Below are positions 26,191-35,668 of a DNA stretch of 64,000 bases, piece after piece. The position numbers and the translations under genes are program-made. The notes below the pieces were generated by a model that had not been told where the DNA came from, made no database searches, and worked only from the letters and a program-made list of their open reading frames with translations. Position 1 is the first letter of the stretch. Every line of letters begins with the position of its first letter. The stretch is from the NCBI RefSeq assembly GCF_001639145.1, contig NZ_LROY01000001.1, positions 870,501-934,500 of the forward strand, written 5' to 3'. The DNA comes from Microbulbifer sp. Q7. Its GTDB lineage: Bacteria > Pseudomonadota > Gammaproteobacteria > Pseudomonadales > Cellvibrionaceae.

Positions 26191-27276
26191 GTGACTGCCA
26201 ACCCGCAAATGTCTTCCGATTCTTCAAGCTACGGCCAGGTGCGCCACGACTGGACCCGCCAGCAGGTGCTGGACCTGTTTGCGCTGCCGTTCAACGATCT
26301 GCTGTTTACCGCGCAGATGGTGCACCGCCAGCACTTCGATGCCAACCGGGTGCAGGTGAGCACCCTGTGCTCCATCAAGACCGGCGCCTGCCCGGAAGAC
26401 TGCAGTTACTGTCCGCAGAGCGCCCGCTACGATACCGGGCTGGAGCGCGAGAAATTGATGAAGGTGGAAGCGGTGCTGGAAGAAGCGCGCGCAGCCAAGG
26501 CCAGTGGCGCCACCCGCTTCTGCATGGGGGCCGCGTGGCGCTCGCCGAAGAAAAAAGACATGCCCTATGTCACCCAAATGGTGAAGGAAGTGAAGGCTCT
26601 GGGAATGGAGACCTGCATGACCCTGGGCATGCTCTCCGACGATCAGGCCAAGGACCTGGCAGACGCCGGCCTCGACTACTACAACCACAACCTCGACACC
26701 TCACCGGAATACTACGGGGATATCATCACCACCCGCACCTATGAGGATCGCCTGAACACCCTGGCGAATGTGCGCGCGGCGGGCATGAAAGTGTGCGCCG
26801 GCGGCATTATCGGCCTGGGTGAAGAGGAAAAGGATCGCGCGGGGCTGCTGATGCAGCTGGCGAACCTGCCGGATCATCCGGAGTCGGTGCCGATCAATAT
26901 GCTGGTGAAGGTGGCGGGCACGCCGTTGGAAAACAACGAGGATCTGGATTCGTTTGAATTCATTCGTTGCATCGCCGTGGCACGCATCATGATGCCGAAG
27001 TCCCATGTGCGCCTGTCCGCCGGTCGCGAATCCATGAATGACGAAATGCAGTCGCTGGCGTTCCTCGCGGGTGCCAACTCGATCTTCTACGGTGAAAAAC
27101 TTCTCACCACCGGTAACCCGGAAGCCAACAAGGATATGCAGCTGTTCGCGCGCCTCGGCATCCAGCCGGAGGAATACCAGCAGTACGAAGACGAAACTGC
27201 GGTGGAAGCGGAGCTGCAGTCGCAGATCGCCGAACAGCAGAACGACCAATTCTTTTACGACGCCGCCAAGGCGTAA
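26191..27276 (+). CDS. bioB: biotin synthase BioB
   Basis: 361-residue radical-SAM enzyme that inserts sulfur into dethiobiotin. CxxxCxxC is [16 protein letters not shown]; the auxiliary [2Fe-2S] ligands are expected among [17 protein letters not shown] and [13 protein letters not shown] plus the late Arg in [21 protein letters not shown] is a family signature. GTG at 26191 is chosen because GAGGAG precedes it by 10 nt; an earlier GTG at 26152 has no site. First gene of bioB-bioF-bioHC under a BirA-type operator. Confidence 0.96.
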   Translation: MTANPQMSSDSSSYGQVRHDWTRQQVLDLFALPFNDLLFTAQMVHRQHFDANRVQVSTLCSIKTGACPEDCSYCPQSARYDTGLEREKLMKVEAVLEEARAAKASGATRFCMGAAWRSPKKKDMPYVTQMVKEVKALGMETCMTLGMLSDDQAKDLADAGLDYYNHNLDTSPEYYGDIITTRTYEDRLNTLANVRAAGMKVCAGGIIGLGEEEKDRAGLLMQLANLPDHPESVPINMLVKVAGTPLENNEDLDSFEFIRCIAVARIMMPKSHVRLSAGRESMNDEMQSLAFLAGANSIFYGEKLLTTGNPEANKDMQLFARLGIQPEEYQQYEDETAVEAELQSQIAEQQNDQFFYDAAKA

Positions 27277-27290
27277 GCGCAGCGGTTGTT

Positions 27291-28484
27291 TTGTCCAGCC
27301 TGCAGGATTTTCTCAATACGCGCCTGGCGGAACGCCGGGCGCAGCGCTTGTATCGCAGCCACAAACTTCTCGACGCCGCGCCGGGCCCTCTGGCCGAGGT
27401 GGACGGCCGTGCGCTGGTTACCTTCAGCAGCAACGACTACCTGGGTCTCGCCACGCACCCGCAAGTGATCGCGGCGCAACAGCGCGGTGCCGAACTCGGT
27501 GCCGGTGCCACCGCCTCCCATCTGGTCAATGGCCACTTCGCGATCCATCAACAACTGCAACACAAGATTGCCGCAATGACCGGGCGCGAAGCCGCGCTGT
27601 TATTTGGCAGTGGCTATATGGCCAATGTGGGCGTCATCAATGCACTGGTGGGCCGCGGTGATTTTGTGGTGCAGGACAAACTCAATCATGCCTCATTGAT
27701 CGACGGTGGCCGCCTGTGCGGCGCCCAGTACCTGCGGTTCGCTCACAACGATCTGGACGCACTGGACACCCAGCTCAAACGCGCCCGCGAAAAAAGCCAG
27801 GGCAAAATCCTGCTGGCGGTGGATGGCGTTTACAGCATGGACGGGGATACCGCGCCGCTCGCGCAGATGGCGAAGCTCTGCCAGCAATATGACGCATGGT
27901 TAATGGTGGATGAGGCCCACGGTTTCGGGGTGATGGGCAGCGTGGACTATCCTTCTGCCGGCAGTGCCGCAGCGGCGGGACTGGATCAGCACTCGGCGCC
28001 GGTTGTGATGGGCACACTGGGTAAAGCGGCCGGCAATGGCGGCGCCTTTGTGGCCGGGTCACAGGCACTGATCGACTACCTCACCCAGTTTGCGCGCACG
28101 TACATTTACACCACCGGTATGCCCCCTGCGGTGGCTGCCGGTTGCCTGCGCGCACTGGAATTGATGCAGGTGGGACCGCTGCGCCAGACCCTGCAGGACC
28201 GCATCGATTATTTCCGCCAGCGCGCAGCCGCGCGGGCTTTGCCCCTGGAAAATTCCACCAGCGCGATACAGCCGCTGGTACTGGGCGGTGAAAGCACGGT
28301 GTTGCGTGTGGCGGAGCAGTTACAGCACGCCGGTTATCTGGTGGGTGCGATTCGTCCCCCCACGGTGCCCGCCGGCACCGCGCGCCTGCGGATTACCCTG
28401 TCTGCCGCACATTCGGAAGCACACATTGATGGCCTGATAGACGCCCTCGTCAATGCGCTTAAGTCGTGCGAGGTAGCCCTGTGA
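27291..28484 (+). CDS. bioF: 8-amino-7-oxononanoate synthase BioF
   Basis: 397-residue PLP enzyme joining pimeloyl-ACP (or CoA) and alanine. Motifs: SSNDYLGLATHP, GSGYMANVGVINAL, VDEAHGFGVMG and the PLP lysine in GTLGKAAGNGGAFV. TTG start at 27291, 14 nt after the bioB stop, so cotranscribed; the ribosome site is weak. Ends in a GTGA overlap with bioHC. Confidence 0.95.
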   Translation: MSSLQDFLNTRLAERRAQRLYRSHKLLDAAPGPLAEVDGRALVTFSSNDYLGLATHPQVIAAQQRGAELGAGATASHLVNGHFAIHQQLQHKIAAMTGREAALLFGSGYMANVGVINALVGRGDFVVQDKLNHASLIDGGRLCGAQYLRFAHNDLDALDTQLKRAREKSQGKILLAVDGVYSMDGDTAPLAQMAKLCQQYDAWLMVDEAHGFGVMGSVDYPSAGSAAAAGLDQHSAPVVMGTLGKAAGNGGAFVAGSQALIDYLTQFARTYIYTTGMPPAVAAGCLRALELMQVGPLRQTLQDRIDYFRQRAAARALPLENSTSAIQPLVLGGESTVLRVAEQLQHAGYLVGAIRPPTVPAGTARLRITLSAAHSEAHIDGLIDALVNALKSCEVAL

Positions 28485-30019
28485 ACCTCGCACTGATTCA
28501 CGGCTGGGGCAGTGATGTTCGTTGCTGGCAGCCGTTGCTGCAGGCACTTGAAGTCGTTGGTGGGCAGGTGGTCAATATCGAGCTGCCGGGCTTCGGGGCG
28601 CGCGCCGCAGAGCCCTGGCCGGAGACCGGCGACTTGCTGGCGCAACTGGACGCGCAGCTACCGGAAGACTGCCTGCTGTTGGGCTGGTCCCTGGGTGGCA
28701 TGCTGGCCGCGCGGTTGGCCGCCACCAGCGGCAAAGTCCGCGCACTGGTGAGCATCGCCGCGAACGGCAGCTTCGTTGTCCGCGATGACTGGCCGGGAAT
28801 GGACGAGGACGTGTTTGCGGAATTTTGTCGTGCCCAGCGCGAGATGCCGGAAAAAAACCTGTCGCGTTTCGCGGGGCTACAGGCGCGCGGCGACGGGCAA
28901 ATGCGCGCCCTGCTGAAAACTCTCAAGCGCTGGCAGCCGGTGTCGATTCCGCAGAGCTGGTACACAGCCCTGGCTTGCCTGGGTGAGCTGGATAATCGCG
29001 CCCTGCTGCAACAACTTCCGGTTCCGGCGCTGCACATACTGGGTTGTAAGGACGCACTGGTGCCCGCTGCTGCCGCGAAAAAAATGCACGCCCCCGGCGC
29101 GCAGGTAACGGTCATTGCCGAATCCGGCCACTGCCCGCACCTGAGCCAGCCTGAGGCGGTTGCGAGGCTGATCCGGTCGTTTGTGTCATCGCTGGATGCA
29201 GCAACCGCGCCGCTGGAAAAATCCTCCGTGGCGCGCGCCTTCGGTCGCGCCGCGCAGAGCTATGACGCCGCGGCACATTTGCAGCGCGCGGTCTGCCGTG
29301 GCCTGTTGGGCCGCGCCGCAGAAAACTCGTCGCCGAAACGGATTCTCGATCTCGGCAGTGGTACCGGCTACGGTAGTGAACTGCTGCGCAAGCGTTTTCC
29401 CGAGGCGGAAATCATCGCCCTGGATATTGCGCCGCAGATGCTGGGTTATGCCCGTGAACAGCGCCCGGTGGCGGACGCTTATGTGGCCGCGGATGCGGAG
29501 CACCTTCCGCTGGCGGATGGCTGTATTGACCTGGTGTTTTCCAGTTTTGCCCTGCAGTGGTGCTACCAGTTACCGCAGTTGTTTGCAGAAATTCGCCGGG
29601 TGCTGGCACCGGCGGGTGACGCGCTGATTTCCACCCTGTTGCCGGGCACCCTGCAAGAGCTGGAAACCAGCTGGAAGGTTGTGGACGACGCCGTGCACGT
29701 CAACCGCTTCCTGCCGGAAAGTGACTGGCGTAGCGCCTGTGCCGATAATCAGCTGGGAATCCGCGCCGCGGTCGAGCAGCGCGTATTGCATTTCAATGAT
29801 GTGCGCACGCTGATGCGCGAACTGAAGAGTATTGGCGCGCACAACGTGAATCACGGTGCGGGTAAGGGGCTGCTGAGCCGGGCAAAGTTGCGCAAACTGA
29901 CCGAGGCTTACGAGCGGCAGCGCAGCGGTGCCGGGCTGCCGGCGACCTACCAGGTGCTGTACCTCGAACTCGCACCACGTCGCGGGGTATCTGAACTGGA
30001 TGCTGCGGCATCCGGCTGA
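28481..30019 (+). CDS. BioH-BioC fusion: pimeloyl-ACP methyl esterase and malonyl-ACP methyltransferase
   Basis: 512 residues joining both pimelate-forming steps in one chain. Residues 1-235 are an alpha/beta hydrolase of the BioH type: oxyanion HGWG at the start, nucleophile Ser near 70 in LLLGWSLGG, Asp in GCKDALVP, His in ESGHCPHLS. Residues about 245-505 are BioC: SAM motif I ILDLGSGTGYG near 288, ALDIAP and the CIDLVFSSFALQWC post-I block. BioC adds a methyl to malonyl-ACP to start synthesis and BioH removes it from pimeloyl-ACP methyl ester to stop it. GTG start at 28481 overlaps the bioF stop by 4 nt. No bioD or bioA follows. Confidence 0.95.
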   Translation: MNLALIHGWGSDVRCWQPLLQALEVVGGQVVNIELPGFGARAAEPWPETGDLLAQLDAQLPEDCLLLGWSLGGMLAARLAATSGKVRALVSIAANGSFVVRDDWPGMDEDVFAEFCRAQREMPEKNLSRFAGLQARGDGQMRALLKTLKRWQPVSIPQSWYTALACLGELDNRALLQQLPVPALHILGCKDALVPAAAAKKMHAPGAQVTVIAESGHCPHLSQPEAVARLIRSFVSSLDAATAPLEKSSVARAFGRAAQSYDAAAHLQRAVCRGLLGRAAENSSPKRILDLGSGTGYGSELLRKRFPEAEIIALDIAPQMLGYAREQRPVADAYVAADAEHLPLADGCIDLVFSSFALQWCYQLPQLFAEIRRVLAPAGDALISTLLPGTLQELETSWKVVDDAVHVNRFLPESDWRSACADNQLGIRAAVEQRVLHFNDVRTLMRELKSIGAHNVNHGAGKGLLSRAKLRKLTEAYERQRSGAGLPATYQVLYLELAPRRGVSELDAAASG

Positions 30020-30024
30020 CAGAA

Positions 30025-30849
30025 TTATTTTCCGGGCAGAAAAGCGACCACGCGCGTCGGCCCGCCACTGCCTCCGCGAATCTTCATTGGCAGGGCAATC
30101 AGAGTAAACCCTTTGTCTGGCAGGGCGGACAGATTCGCCACATTTTCCAGGGCAGGGATATTCCGCTTGAACAGTTCCCGGTGGGTTCTGAACAGGCGTG
30201 AGGCGCCGTAGTCGATGCTCGGTGTATCCAGCCCTACTGCTTTCACCCCGCGTTTCTCGGCGAGAAAAATCGCTGCCTCCGGAGACAGGCCGGGAAAGTT
30301 CAGCTTTGCCACCGCCGCTTCCCCGCGCTCCGCGGTCCCCATATAGGTTTCCGCATCCGGCCAGTACTGCGCGTTGCCGGTATCGAACAACACAATCGTG
30401 CCCCTTTCGATCTTGCCGTGGCGTTGCTCCCAGCGTTCGATGTCGGCGATGGAGATGCGGTAGTTTCGGTCGGCGGTCTCTTGCGTGCCGACCCGGTCTG
30501 CCACACGTATCACGATGCCCGGGCCGATCAGTTGCTCCAGCGGAATCTTGTCCACGCTGGTGTGGCCGCGCGCAAAATGTACCGGCGCATCCACGTGGGT
30601 GCCGCCGTGCTCTGCGGTTTCGAGATTGTAGGCGGAGTAGTAGTAGCCCTTGTCAGTTTCGCCGGCGAACACGGTGCTCTTGGCAAACTTGTCGGCTGTG
30701 GGCCAGAAAAGGGTGTCAGCGGAAAAATCGTGAGAGAGGTCGACCCAGCGACCTTGAGGGAAATCTGCAGCGGAAAGTAATCCCGGTATGGAGAAGAGCA
30801 GTGCGCAGATATAGACGGTCGGTGAGAACATCCTTGTTCTATGACACAT
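30025..30849 (-). CDS. exported cyclase-family (kynurenine-formamidase-like) hydrolase
   Basis: 274 residues with an N-terminal signal peptide (about 1-28, VYICALLFSIPGLLSA). The Cyclase domain shows the metal motif HGGTHVDAPVHF and the opening WVDLSHDFS; VLFDTGNAQYW and VGLDTPSIDYG are family landmarks. Known members hydrolyse N-formylkynurenine or isatin, or cyclise polyketides. A periplasmic enzyme of unknown substrate is the safe call. GGAA 5 nt before ATG at 30849. Convergent with bioHC (5 nt apart) and codirectional with a DUF6515 gene, 30 nt away. Confidence 0.82.
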   Translation of the reverse strand: MCHRTRMFSPTVYICALLFSIPGLLSAADFPQGRWVDLSHDFSADTLFWPTADKFAKSTVFAGETDKGYYYSAYNLETAEHGGTHVDAPVHFARGHTSVDKIPLEQLIGPGIVIRVADRVGTQETADRNYRISIADIERWEQRHGKIERGTIVLFDTGNAQYWPDAETYMGTAERGEAAVAKLNFPGLSPEAAIFLAEKRGVKAVGLDTPSIDYGASRLFRTHRELFKRNIPALENVANLSALPDKGFTLIALPMKIRGGSGGPTRVVAFLPGK

Positions 30850-30879
30850 TGTGTTTCCTAGATTCTGAATGAGTTTCGG

Positions 30880-31566
30880 TCAGACCTGAACCACCACATA
30901 CACCTCGCGGCCATCGCGCTGGGTGGGCATGAAGTAGTGACCGCCGTAACGATAGTACTGGATGCCATTGATCACCTCGGCGGAATAGCCCACCGGCAAC
31001 TCATCCACCACCTGCCCGGGGGAATAGGCGGGCTGGGTAGAGCCTGCCACCGGCGCACTGGCCACGACCGTTGCCGGCGGTGGAACCACCACGTAGCGGT
31101 TCATTTGCGGGCGCCACTGATAGTAGGCCGTGCCGTACTGATAATAGGTCAGCCCGCCGATCTGCACGCGCACGGCGCTGCCGGGCAGGGTCAGTACCGC
31201 GGCGCCCAGTGGCGCATCAACCACCACATAGCCGGTCGGCGCCGGGCGGTAGTAGTAGCCACCGTGGTAGTAATAGGGCACCCCGGCCACGGCCATATTT
31301 ACATAGCCCGCCGGCAGGATCGGTACGGTAAAACCAATGCCGAAGCGCGGCCCACGATAGCGGGGCCCCCAGTAGCCGTGACCGTGTCCCCAGCCATGGC
31401 GGTATCCGTGTCGATACCCGTGGCGATAACGGGGCGGTTTGGCCGGCAGGTGTCCGTGGTGATGCCCCCGGTGGCCTGGATGCGCATCTGCTGGCGCGGC
31501 GAAGGCGAATGAGAGGAGCGCGGCGAGTCCTGTGCCGAACAAGAGGATTTTTACCGAGTGCTTCAT
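30880..31566 (-). CDS. exported His-rich DUF6515-like protein (copy 1)
   Basis: 228 residues. Signal peptide about 1-28 (cleavage near ADA-HPG), then a His/Gly/Tyr/Arg-rich stretch (HPGHRGHHHGH, repeated RHGY). A Tyr-rich domain with short repeats follows: GVPYYYHGGYYYRPAPTGYVV, LTYYQYGTAYYQW, IQYYRYGGHYFM. The 'G-x-x-Y-Y...Y-x-x-x-x-x-Y-V-V' repeats match the DUF6515 type. Function unknown; the His-rich part may bind metal. GGGGAG before ATG. A relative with the same layout is at 38102-38899. Confidence 0.75.
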   Translation of the reverse strand: MKHSVKILLFGTGLAALLSFAFAAPADAHPGHRGHHHGHLPAKPPRYRHGYRHGYRHGWGHGHGYWGPRYRGPRFGIGFTVPILPAGYVNMAVAGVPYYYHGGYYYRPAPTGYVVVDAPLGAAVLTLPGSAVRVQIGGLTYYQYGTAYYQWRPQMNRYVVVPPPATVVASAPVAGSTQPAYSPGQVVDELPVGYSAEVINGIQYYRYGGHYFMPTQRDGREVYVVVQV

Positions 31567-31726
31567 GGATCTCCCCGCGAGCGAGTACTTACTAATTGTG
31601 CAAATAATAACCGCATTCGTGGGGTCATGCTAGCGGCGCCTGACCGCTTAACGTTAAGAATTGTCAGCTCACCGCAGGGGTTATCCACAGCCGTGTCTGC
31701 TGTGGATAACCGGGCCCCGCTCGGGT

Positions 31727-32599
31727 CTAGCGCTGGTTGCGCTGCACTATCCCCATCAGCTTGTACAGCAGCTGCGCTGCACCGAACTCGTAGGCGTGGA
31801 ATCCGGGGATTGGCGCGAATTCGAGCAGGTCGAAACCGATGATCTCCCGCTGTTTGGCCACGGATTCAAACAGGTTCAGAGTCTGGTACCAGCCCAGACC
31901 ACCGGGTACCGGAGTGCCGGTCGACGGGAAGACTGATGGGTCCATGCCGTCGATATCCAGGGTGAAGAAGACCTTGCTGGGAAAGTCCTCCGGTAGCTCA
32001 ATGGACTGGATTTGGGTGGGCACCAGCTGGTGCGCGTCCAGGTAGCGCACGTTGTACTGCTTGCGCGCTTCCATCTCTTCTTCGCAGTAGGCGCGAATGC
32101 CGAGCTGGTAAAGCGGAATGCCCGCTTCGCAGACCAGGCGCATGACACTGGCGTGACTGTGCTTGTGGCCCTCGTAGCGGTCGCGCAGGTCGGCGTGGGC
32201 GTCGATCTGTACCACCCCGAAGTCGTTGATGCCCGCATCCAGGTAGCCCTTGATTATGCCCCAGGTGACGGAGTGTTCACCGCCGATGCCCACGGGCATT
32301 TTGCCCTGTTTGAGGATGTCGGCGGTGGCGCTGGCGATATGGTCCATCACCTGTTCCGCGGGGCCGCTCACGTCCACGGCGTCGCGGGTATAAATGCCGA
32401 GCTCACAGGGTGTGGAGAAGTTGTCGAAGGTTTCCAGCTGGTGGGATGCTTCGATAATCGCCGCCGGCCCCTTGCCGGTACCACCGCCGTAGGAGACGGT
32501 TTCTTCGTAGGGAATCGGCAAGATATGAAACAGGGCGTCTTCGGGCTTGGGTTGCTCGATTTCGGAGCCCAGGAAAATATTGGGGTCTTCTTGGTGCAT
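31727..32599 (-). CDS. speB: agmatinase SpeB
   Basis: 290-residue ureohydrolase, Mn-dependent, agmatine to putrescine and urea. Metal ligands are visible in GGEHSVTWG, VVQIDAHADLRDRYEG and TLDIDGMDPSVFPSTGTP. Length and motifs favour agmatinase over arginase, and an arginine decarboxylase gene (speA) sits in the same cluster. Last gene of speA - carboxyspermidine dehydrogenase - nspC - speB, but separated from nspC by two palindromic elements. Confidence 0.93.
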   Translation of the reverse strand: MHQEDPNIFLGSEIEQPKPEDALFHILPIPYEETVSYGGGTGKGPAAIIEASHQLETFDNFSTPCELGIYTRDAVDVSGPAEQVMDHIASATADILKQGKMPVGIGGEHSVTWGIIKGYLDAGINDFGVVQIDAHADLRDRYEGHKHSHASVMRLVCEAGIPLYQLGIRAYCEEEMEARKQYNVRYLDAHQLVPTQIQSIELPEDFPSKVFFTLDIDGMDPSVFPSTGTPVPGGLGWYQTLNLFESVAKQREIIGFDLLEFAPIPGFHAYEFGAAQLLYKLMGIVQRNQR

Positions 32600-32652
32600 G
32601 GGTTCTGGCCTGGTGGTTCTAGGTTTCGTGGTTCTTTAGAACCTTGAATGGC

Positions 32653-32764
32653 GGCCAAGCACCGGGTATCTGTTTCCAAAACCGCTGTGAATACGTCCCT
32701 GTACGCTGCGTCGGCGCCGTCCATGGCGCCGACGCTTTTGAAAACAGATCCCCGGCGCTCGGCC
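32653..32764 (+). repeat. palindromic element copy 2 (orientation A)
   Basis: Outer stem 32653-32681 with 32736-32764, 29 bp with four non-Watson-Crick positions. Core is altered (TACGTCCCTGTACGCTGCG). Inner hairpin GTCGGCGCC-GTCCAT-GGCGCCGAC has a stem unlike other copies. Forms an inverted pair with copy 3 across 69 bp. Between nspC and speB. Confidence 0.82.
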
Positions 32765-32833
32765 TTCGATTTGTAGTTTGGCACTTCGCAGTTATCGCTG
32801 GATTGCCTTACGGAGTACGCTGTCAGAATCTAA

Positions 32834-32944
32834 GGAGAAGTGCCGGGTTCAGGTTTTCGGGAGCGTCGCAAACAGGATGTTTGCGCCGCAGCGCCCAGGG
32901 ATGGGTTCACAGCGGTCGCGAAAACCTGAACCCGGTGCTTCTCC
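32834..32944 (-). repeat. palindromic element copy 3 (orientation B)
   Basis: Outer stem 32834-32859 with 32919-32944, 26 bp; the only two mismatches are adjacent TG/TG positions that would be G.U pairs as RNA. Inner hairpin CGCAAAC-AGGAT-GTTTGCG; core CGCCCAGGGATGGGTTCAC. Right end motif CCGCCACCG. Pairs with copy 2. Confidence 0.9.
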
Positions 32945-32988
32945 GCCACCGCCCCTGCTTCAAAGGGACTTGCGGTGACCTTTGGGCA

Positions 32989-34182
32989 TCAGGACAGCCG
33001 ACTCTTGAAGTCCTCATATCCAAATTCCTTAATCATGCGCAACTCATCGGTATCCGAATTCCACAGCGCAATCGAGGGAAGTGGAATCCCGTTGAAGGTG
33101 TTGGTTTTGACCATGGTGTAGTAGGCCATTTCCTCAAACACAATCCGGTCACCGATATGCAGTGGTTCGGCGAAACTGTATTCGCCAATTCGGTCGCCAG
33201 CGAGGCAACTCTGCCCACCCAATTGGTAGCTGTGCGGCAGTTCTTCCGGTAGCGAGGCGCCGGTAATTTCCGGGCGGTACGGCATCTCGATCACATCCGG
33301 CATATGGCAGGTGGCAGAGACGTCGAGAATCGCCTGGTTCTTGCCATTCCAGGTCAGGTCGATGACTTCGCCCACCAGCACGCCGCAAAACAGCGCAACC
33401 GCCTCGCCGGGTTCCAGATACACCTGCACATCGTGCTTCTCTGAAAATGCCTTTACCGCGCTGATCAGCTCTTCCACCTGGTAGTCGCAGCGGGTGATAT
33501 GGTGGCCACCGCCGAAGTTGATCCACTGCATCTGCGCAATCAGGTCGCCGAATTTCTCTTCCACCGCCTGAATCGTGCGCTCCAGCGGCTTGAAGTCCTG
33601 TTCGCACAGAGTGTGAAAGTGCAGGCCGCTGATGCCGGTCAGGTCTTCGCCTTCAAACAGCGAGCGCACAATGCCCAGACGCGAACAGGGCGCGCAGGGA
33701 TCGTAGATAGGTGTGTGACCTTCCGAGTGTTCCGGATTGATGCGCAAGCCGAACTGCAATTCCGGGCGCCTTTGCTGTGCCTCAAGGCACAGGGATTTAA
33801 AGCGTTTCCATTGCGAGAACGAATTGAAAATCACATGGTGGGCGAAGCCGAGAATTTCCTTCAGTTCCTGCTCTTTGTAGCCGGCGCTGAATACGTGCAC
33901 CTCTTTGCCCAGGTCCCTGCCGCCGTACTCCTCGAAACCCAGTTTCGCCTCGTTGATACCACTGGCACAGGTGCCGGTTAGGTATTCGGCGACGATATGT
34001 CCCACGCTGAACATGGAAAAGGCCTTCAGTGCAGCCAGTACCTTGGCACCACTGCGTGCTTGCACGTCTGCCAGCACTTCGAGATTGTCGCGCAACGCGA
34101 TCTCATCCACGACAAAACAGGGCGTGGGAACGCGGCTCGGGTCGAATTCGCCGAAGTAGTCTTTGCGGGGCGTCAGGTCCAT
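32989..34182 (-). CDS. nspC: carboxynorspermidine/carboxyspermidine decarboxylase
   Basis: 397-residue fold-III PLP decarboxylase that turns carboxyspermidine into spermidine (or carboxynorspermidine into norspermidine). PLP lysine is in KVLAALKAFSMF. The short form (about 400) lacks the ornithine/diaminopimelate decarboxylase extensions. YGGRDLGKEVHVFS, NFGGGHHIT and LEPGEAVAL are family motifs, and the dimer-donated Cys lies in GGQSCLAGD. 63 nt downstream of the dehydrogenase that makes its substrate. Confidence 0.94.
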   Translation of the reverse strand: MDLTPRKDYFGEFDPSRVPTPCFVVDEIALRDNLEVLADVQARSGAKVLAALKAFSMFSVGHIVAEYLTGTCASGINEAKLGFEEYGGRDLGKEVHVFSAGYKEQELKEILGFAHHVIFNSFSQWKRFKSLCLEAQQRRPELQFGLRINPEHSEGHTPIYDPCAPCSRLGIVRSLFEGEDLTGISGLHFHTLCEQDFKPLERTIQAVEEKFGDLIAQMQWINFGGGHHITRCDYQVEELISAVKAFSEKHDVQVYLEPGEAVALFCGVLVGEVIDLTWNGKNQAILDVSATCHMPDVIEMPYRPEITGASLPEELPHSYQLGGQSCLAGDRIGEYSFAEPLHIGDRIVFEEMAYYTMVKTNTFNGIPLPSIALWNSDTDELRMIKEFGYEDFKSRLS

Positions 34183-34245
34183 AGAGTGTCAGTCACTTCT
34201 TGCTCTTGCAAAAATCCCGGATCTGGCGGTCCGGGATTGATGGGT

Positions 34246-35439
34246 TTAAACGAACGGCTTGTCCAGCCAGGTCTCCTGCCAGGGCAGGCCGTATTTGTTG
34301 AGGTCATCCATAAACGGATCCGGATCCAGCTGCTCCATGTTCCACACGCCGGGCTTCATCCATTTGCCTTCCATCATCATCTTGGCACCGATCATCGCCG
34401 GCACACCCGTGGTGTAGGAAATGGCCTGGGACTGAACCTCTTTATAGGCCTCCTGGTGGTCGCAGATGTTGTAGACGTAATAGATTTTCTCTTCGCCGCC
34501 TTTCACACCCTTGATGATGTTGCCGATGCAGGTCTTGCCTTTGGTTAGCGGGCCAAGGCTCGCGGGGTCTGGCAACAGCGCTTTCAGGAACTGGATAGGC
34601 ACAATCTGCTGGCCCTGGAACTCGACCGGCTCAATGCTGGTCATGCCCACATTCTGCAACACTTCCAGGTGCTTCAGATAGCTGGCACCGAAGGTCATCC
34701 AAAAGCGCGCGCGCTCGATCTCCGGGAAGTGCTTGGACAGGGATTCCAGTTCCTCATGGTACAGGAGGTACAGGTCTTTTTCGCCGATACCTTCCGGGAA
34801 TTCAAATACCCGTTTCTCTTCCATGGGCTTGGTGGTAACCCATTTGCCATCTTCCCAGTAACGTCCATTCGCGGTGATTTCGCGGATGTTGATTTCCGGA
34901 TTGAAGTTGGTGGCAAACGGCAGACCGTGGTCGCCCGCGTTACAGTCGAGAATATCCAGCGTTTTGATGCGGTCAAAGTGGTGTTTTTTCGCGTAGGCGG
35001 TAAAAACACTGGTTACGCCGGGGTCAAAACCGCTACCCAGCAACGCCATCAGGCCGGCTTTCTCAAACTTGTCCTGGTAGGCCCACTGCCAGCTGTACTC
35101 GAACTTGGCCTCTTCCGGCGGTTCGTAGTTGGCGGTGTCCAGGTAATGCACACCGGTCTCCAGGCAGGCATCCATGATGTGCAGGTCCTGGTAGGGCAGG
35201 GCCACGTTGATGACCATGTCCGGCTTGACCTTCTCGATCAGCGCGACCATTTCCTTGACGTTATCGGCATCCACTTCCGCGGTATCGATTTTACGCGGCA
35301 GCATATCGGCGATTTTGTCGCATTTGGATTTGGTGCGGCTGGCGAGAGTGATGTTCTCAAACACTTCCTCTACCTGCGCACACTTGTGTGCAACCACCTG
35401 ACCGACGCCGCCGGCGCCGACAATCAGAACGTTGGCCAT
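34246..35439 (-). CDS. carboxynorspermidine/carboxyspermidine dehydrogenase (Lys9-like)
   Basis: 397-residue NAD(P)H enzyme of the saccharopine dehydrogenase family that couples aspartate semialdehyde to putrescine (giving carboxyspermidine) or to diaminopropane. Rossmann start VLIVGAGGVGQVVAHKC; family blocks INVALPYQDLHIMDAC, LLGSGFDPGVTSVF and NINIREI-type strand. GGAG 6-7 nt before ATG at 35439 fixes the start; a longer frame would read through a palindromic element. Next to nspC and after speA, so spermidine is the likely end product. Confidence 0.92.
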   Translation of the reverse strand: MANVLIVGAGGVGQVVAHKCAQVEEVFENITLASRTKSKCDKIADMLPRKIDTAEVDADNVKEMVALIEKVKPDMVINVALPYQDLHIMDACLETGVHYLDTANYEPPEEAKFEYSWQWAYQDKFEKAGLMALLGSGFDPGVTSVFTAYAKKHHFDRIKTLDILDCNAGDHGLPFATNFNPEINIREITANGRYWEDGKWVTTKPMEEKRVFEFPEGIGEKDLYLLYHEELESLSKHFPEIERARFWMTFGASYLKHLEVLQNVGMTSIEPVEFQGQQIVPIQFLKALLPDPASLGPLTKGKTCIGNIIKGVKGGEEKIYYVYNICDHQEAYKEVQSQAISYTTGVPAMIGAKMMMEGKWMKPGVWNMEQLDPDPFMDDLNKYGLPWQETWLDKPFV

Positions 35440-35501
35440 TTTTTTCTCCGTGTTTCGGGTGGCTATGGGTTTTGGGGTACCCTCGAAATCGCTGTATGGC
35501 A

Positions 35502-35610
35502 ATCCTGCTGGCGATATGCCTTTGCTGGACACGCCGTGAACCCATCCATGGGGGCTCTGCAAAAACATCCTGTTTTTGAAGGTCCAGCAAAGGCATATCG
35601 CCAGCAGGAT
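35502..35610 (+). repeat. palindromic element copy 4 (orientation A), perfect stem
   Basis: Outer stem 35502-35530 with 35582-35610: 29 bp without a mismatch, and arms unlike the other A copies. Inner hairpin CAAAAAC-ATCCT-GTTTTTG; core GAACCCATCCATGGGGGC. Right flank CTTCGCAT is the exact reverse complement of the left flank of copy 13. Lies 63 bp upstream of the dehydrogenase gene. The perfect stem suggests a young or well-repaired copy. Confidence 0.9.
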
Positions 35611-35668
35611 CTTCGCATCAAAAATTTGTACTTCGATATTGCTACGGAGTATAGAAATGTAAATCTAA

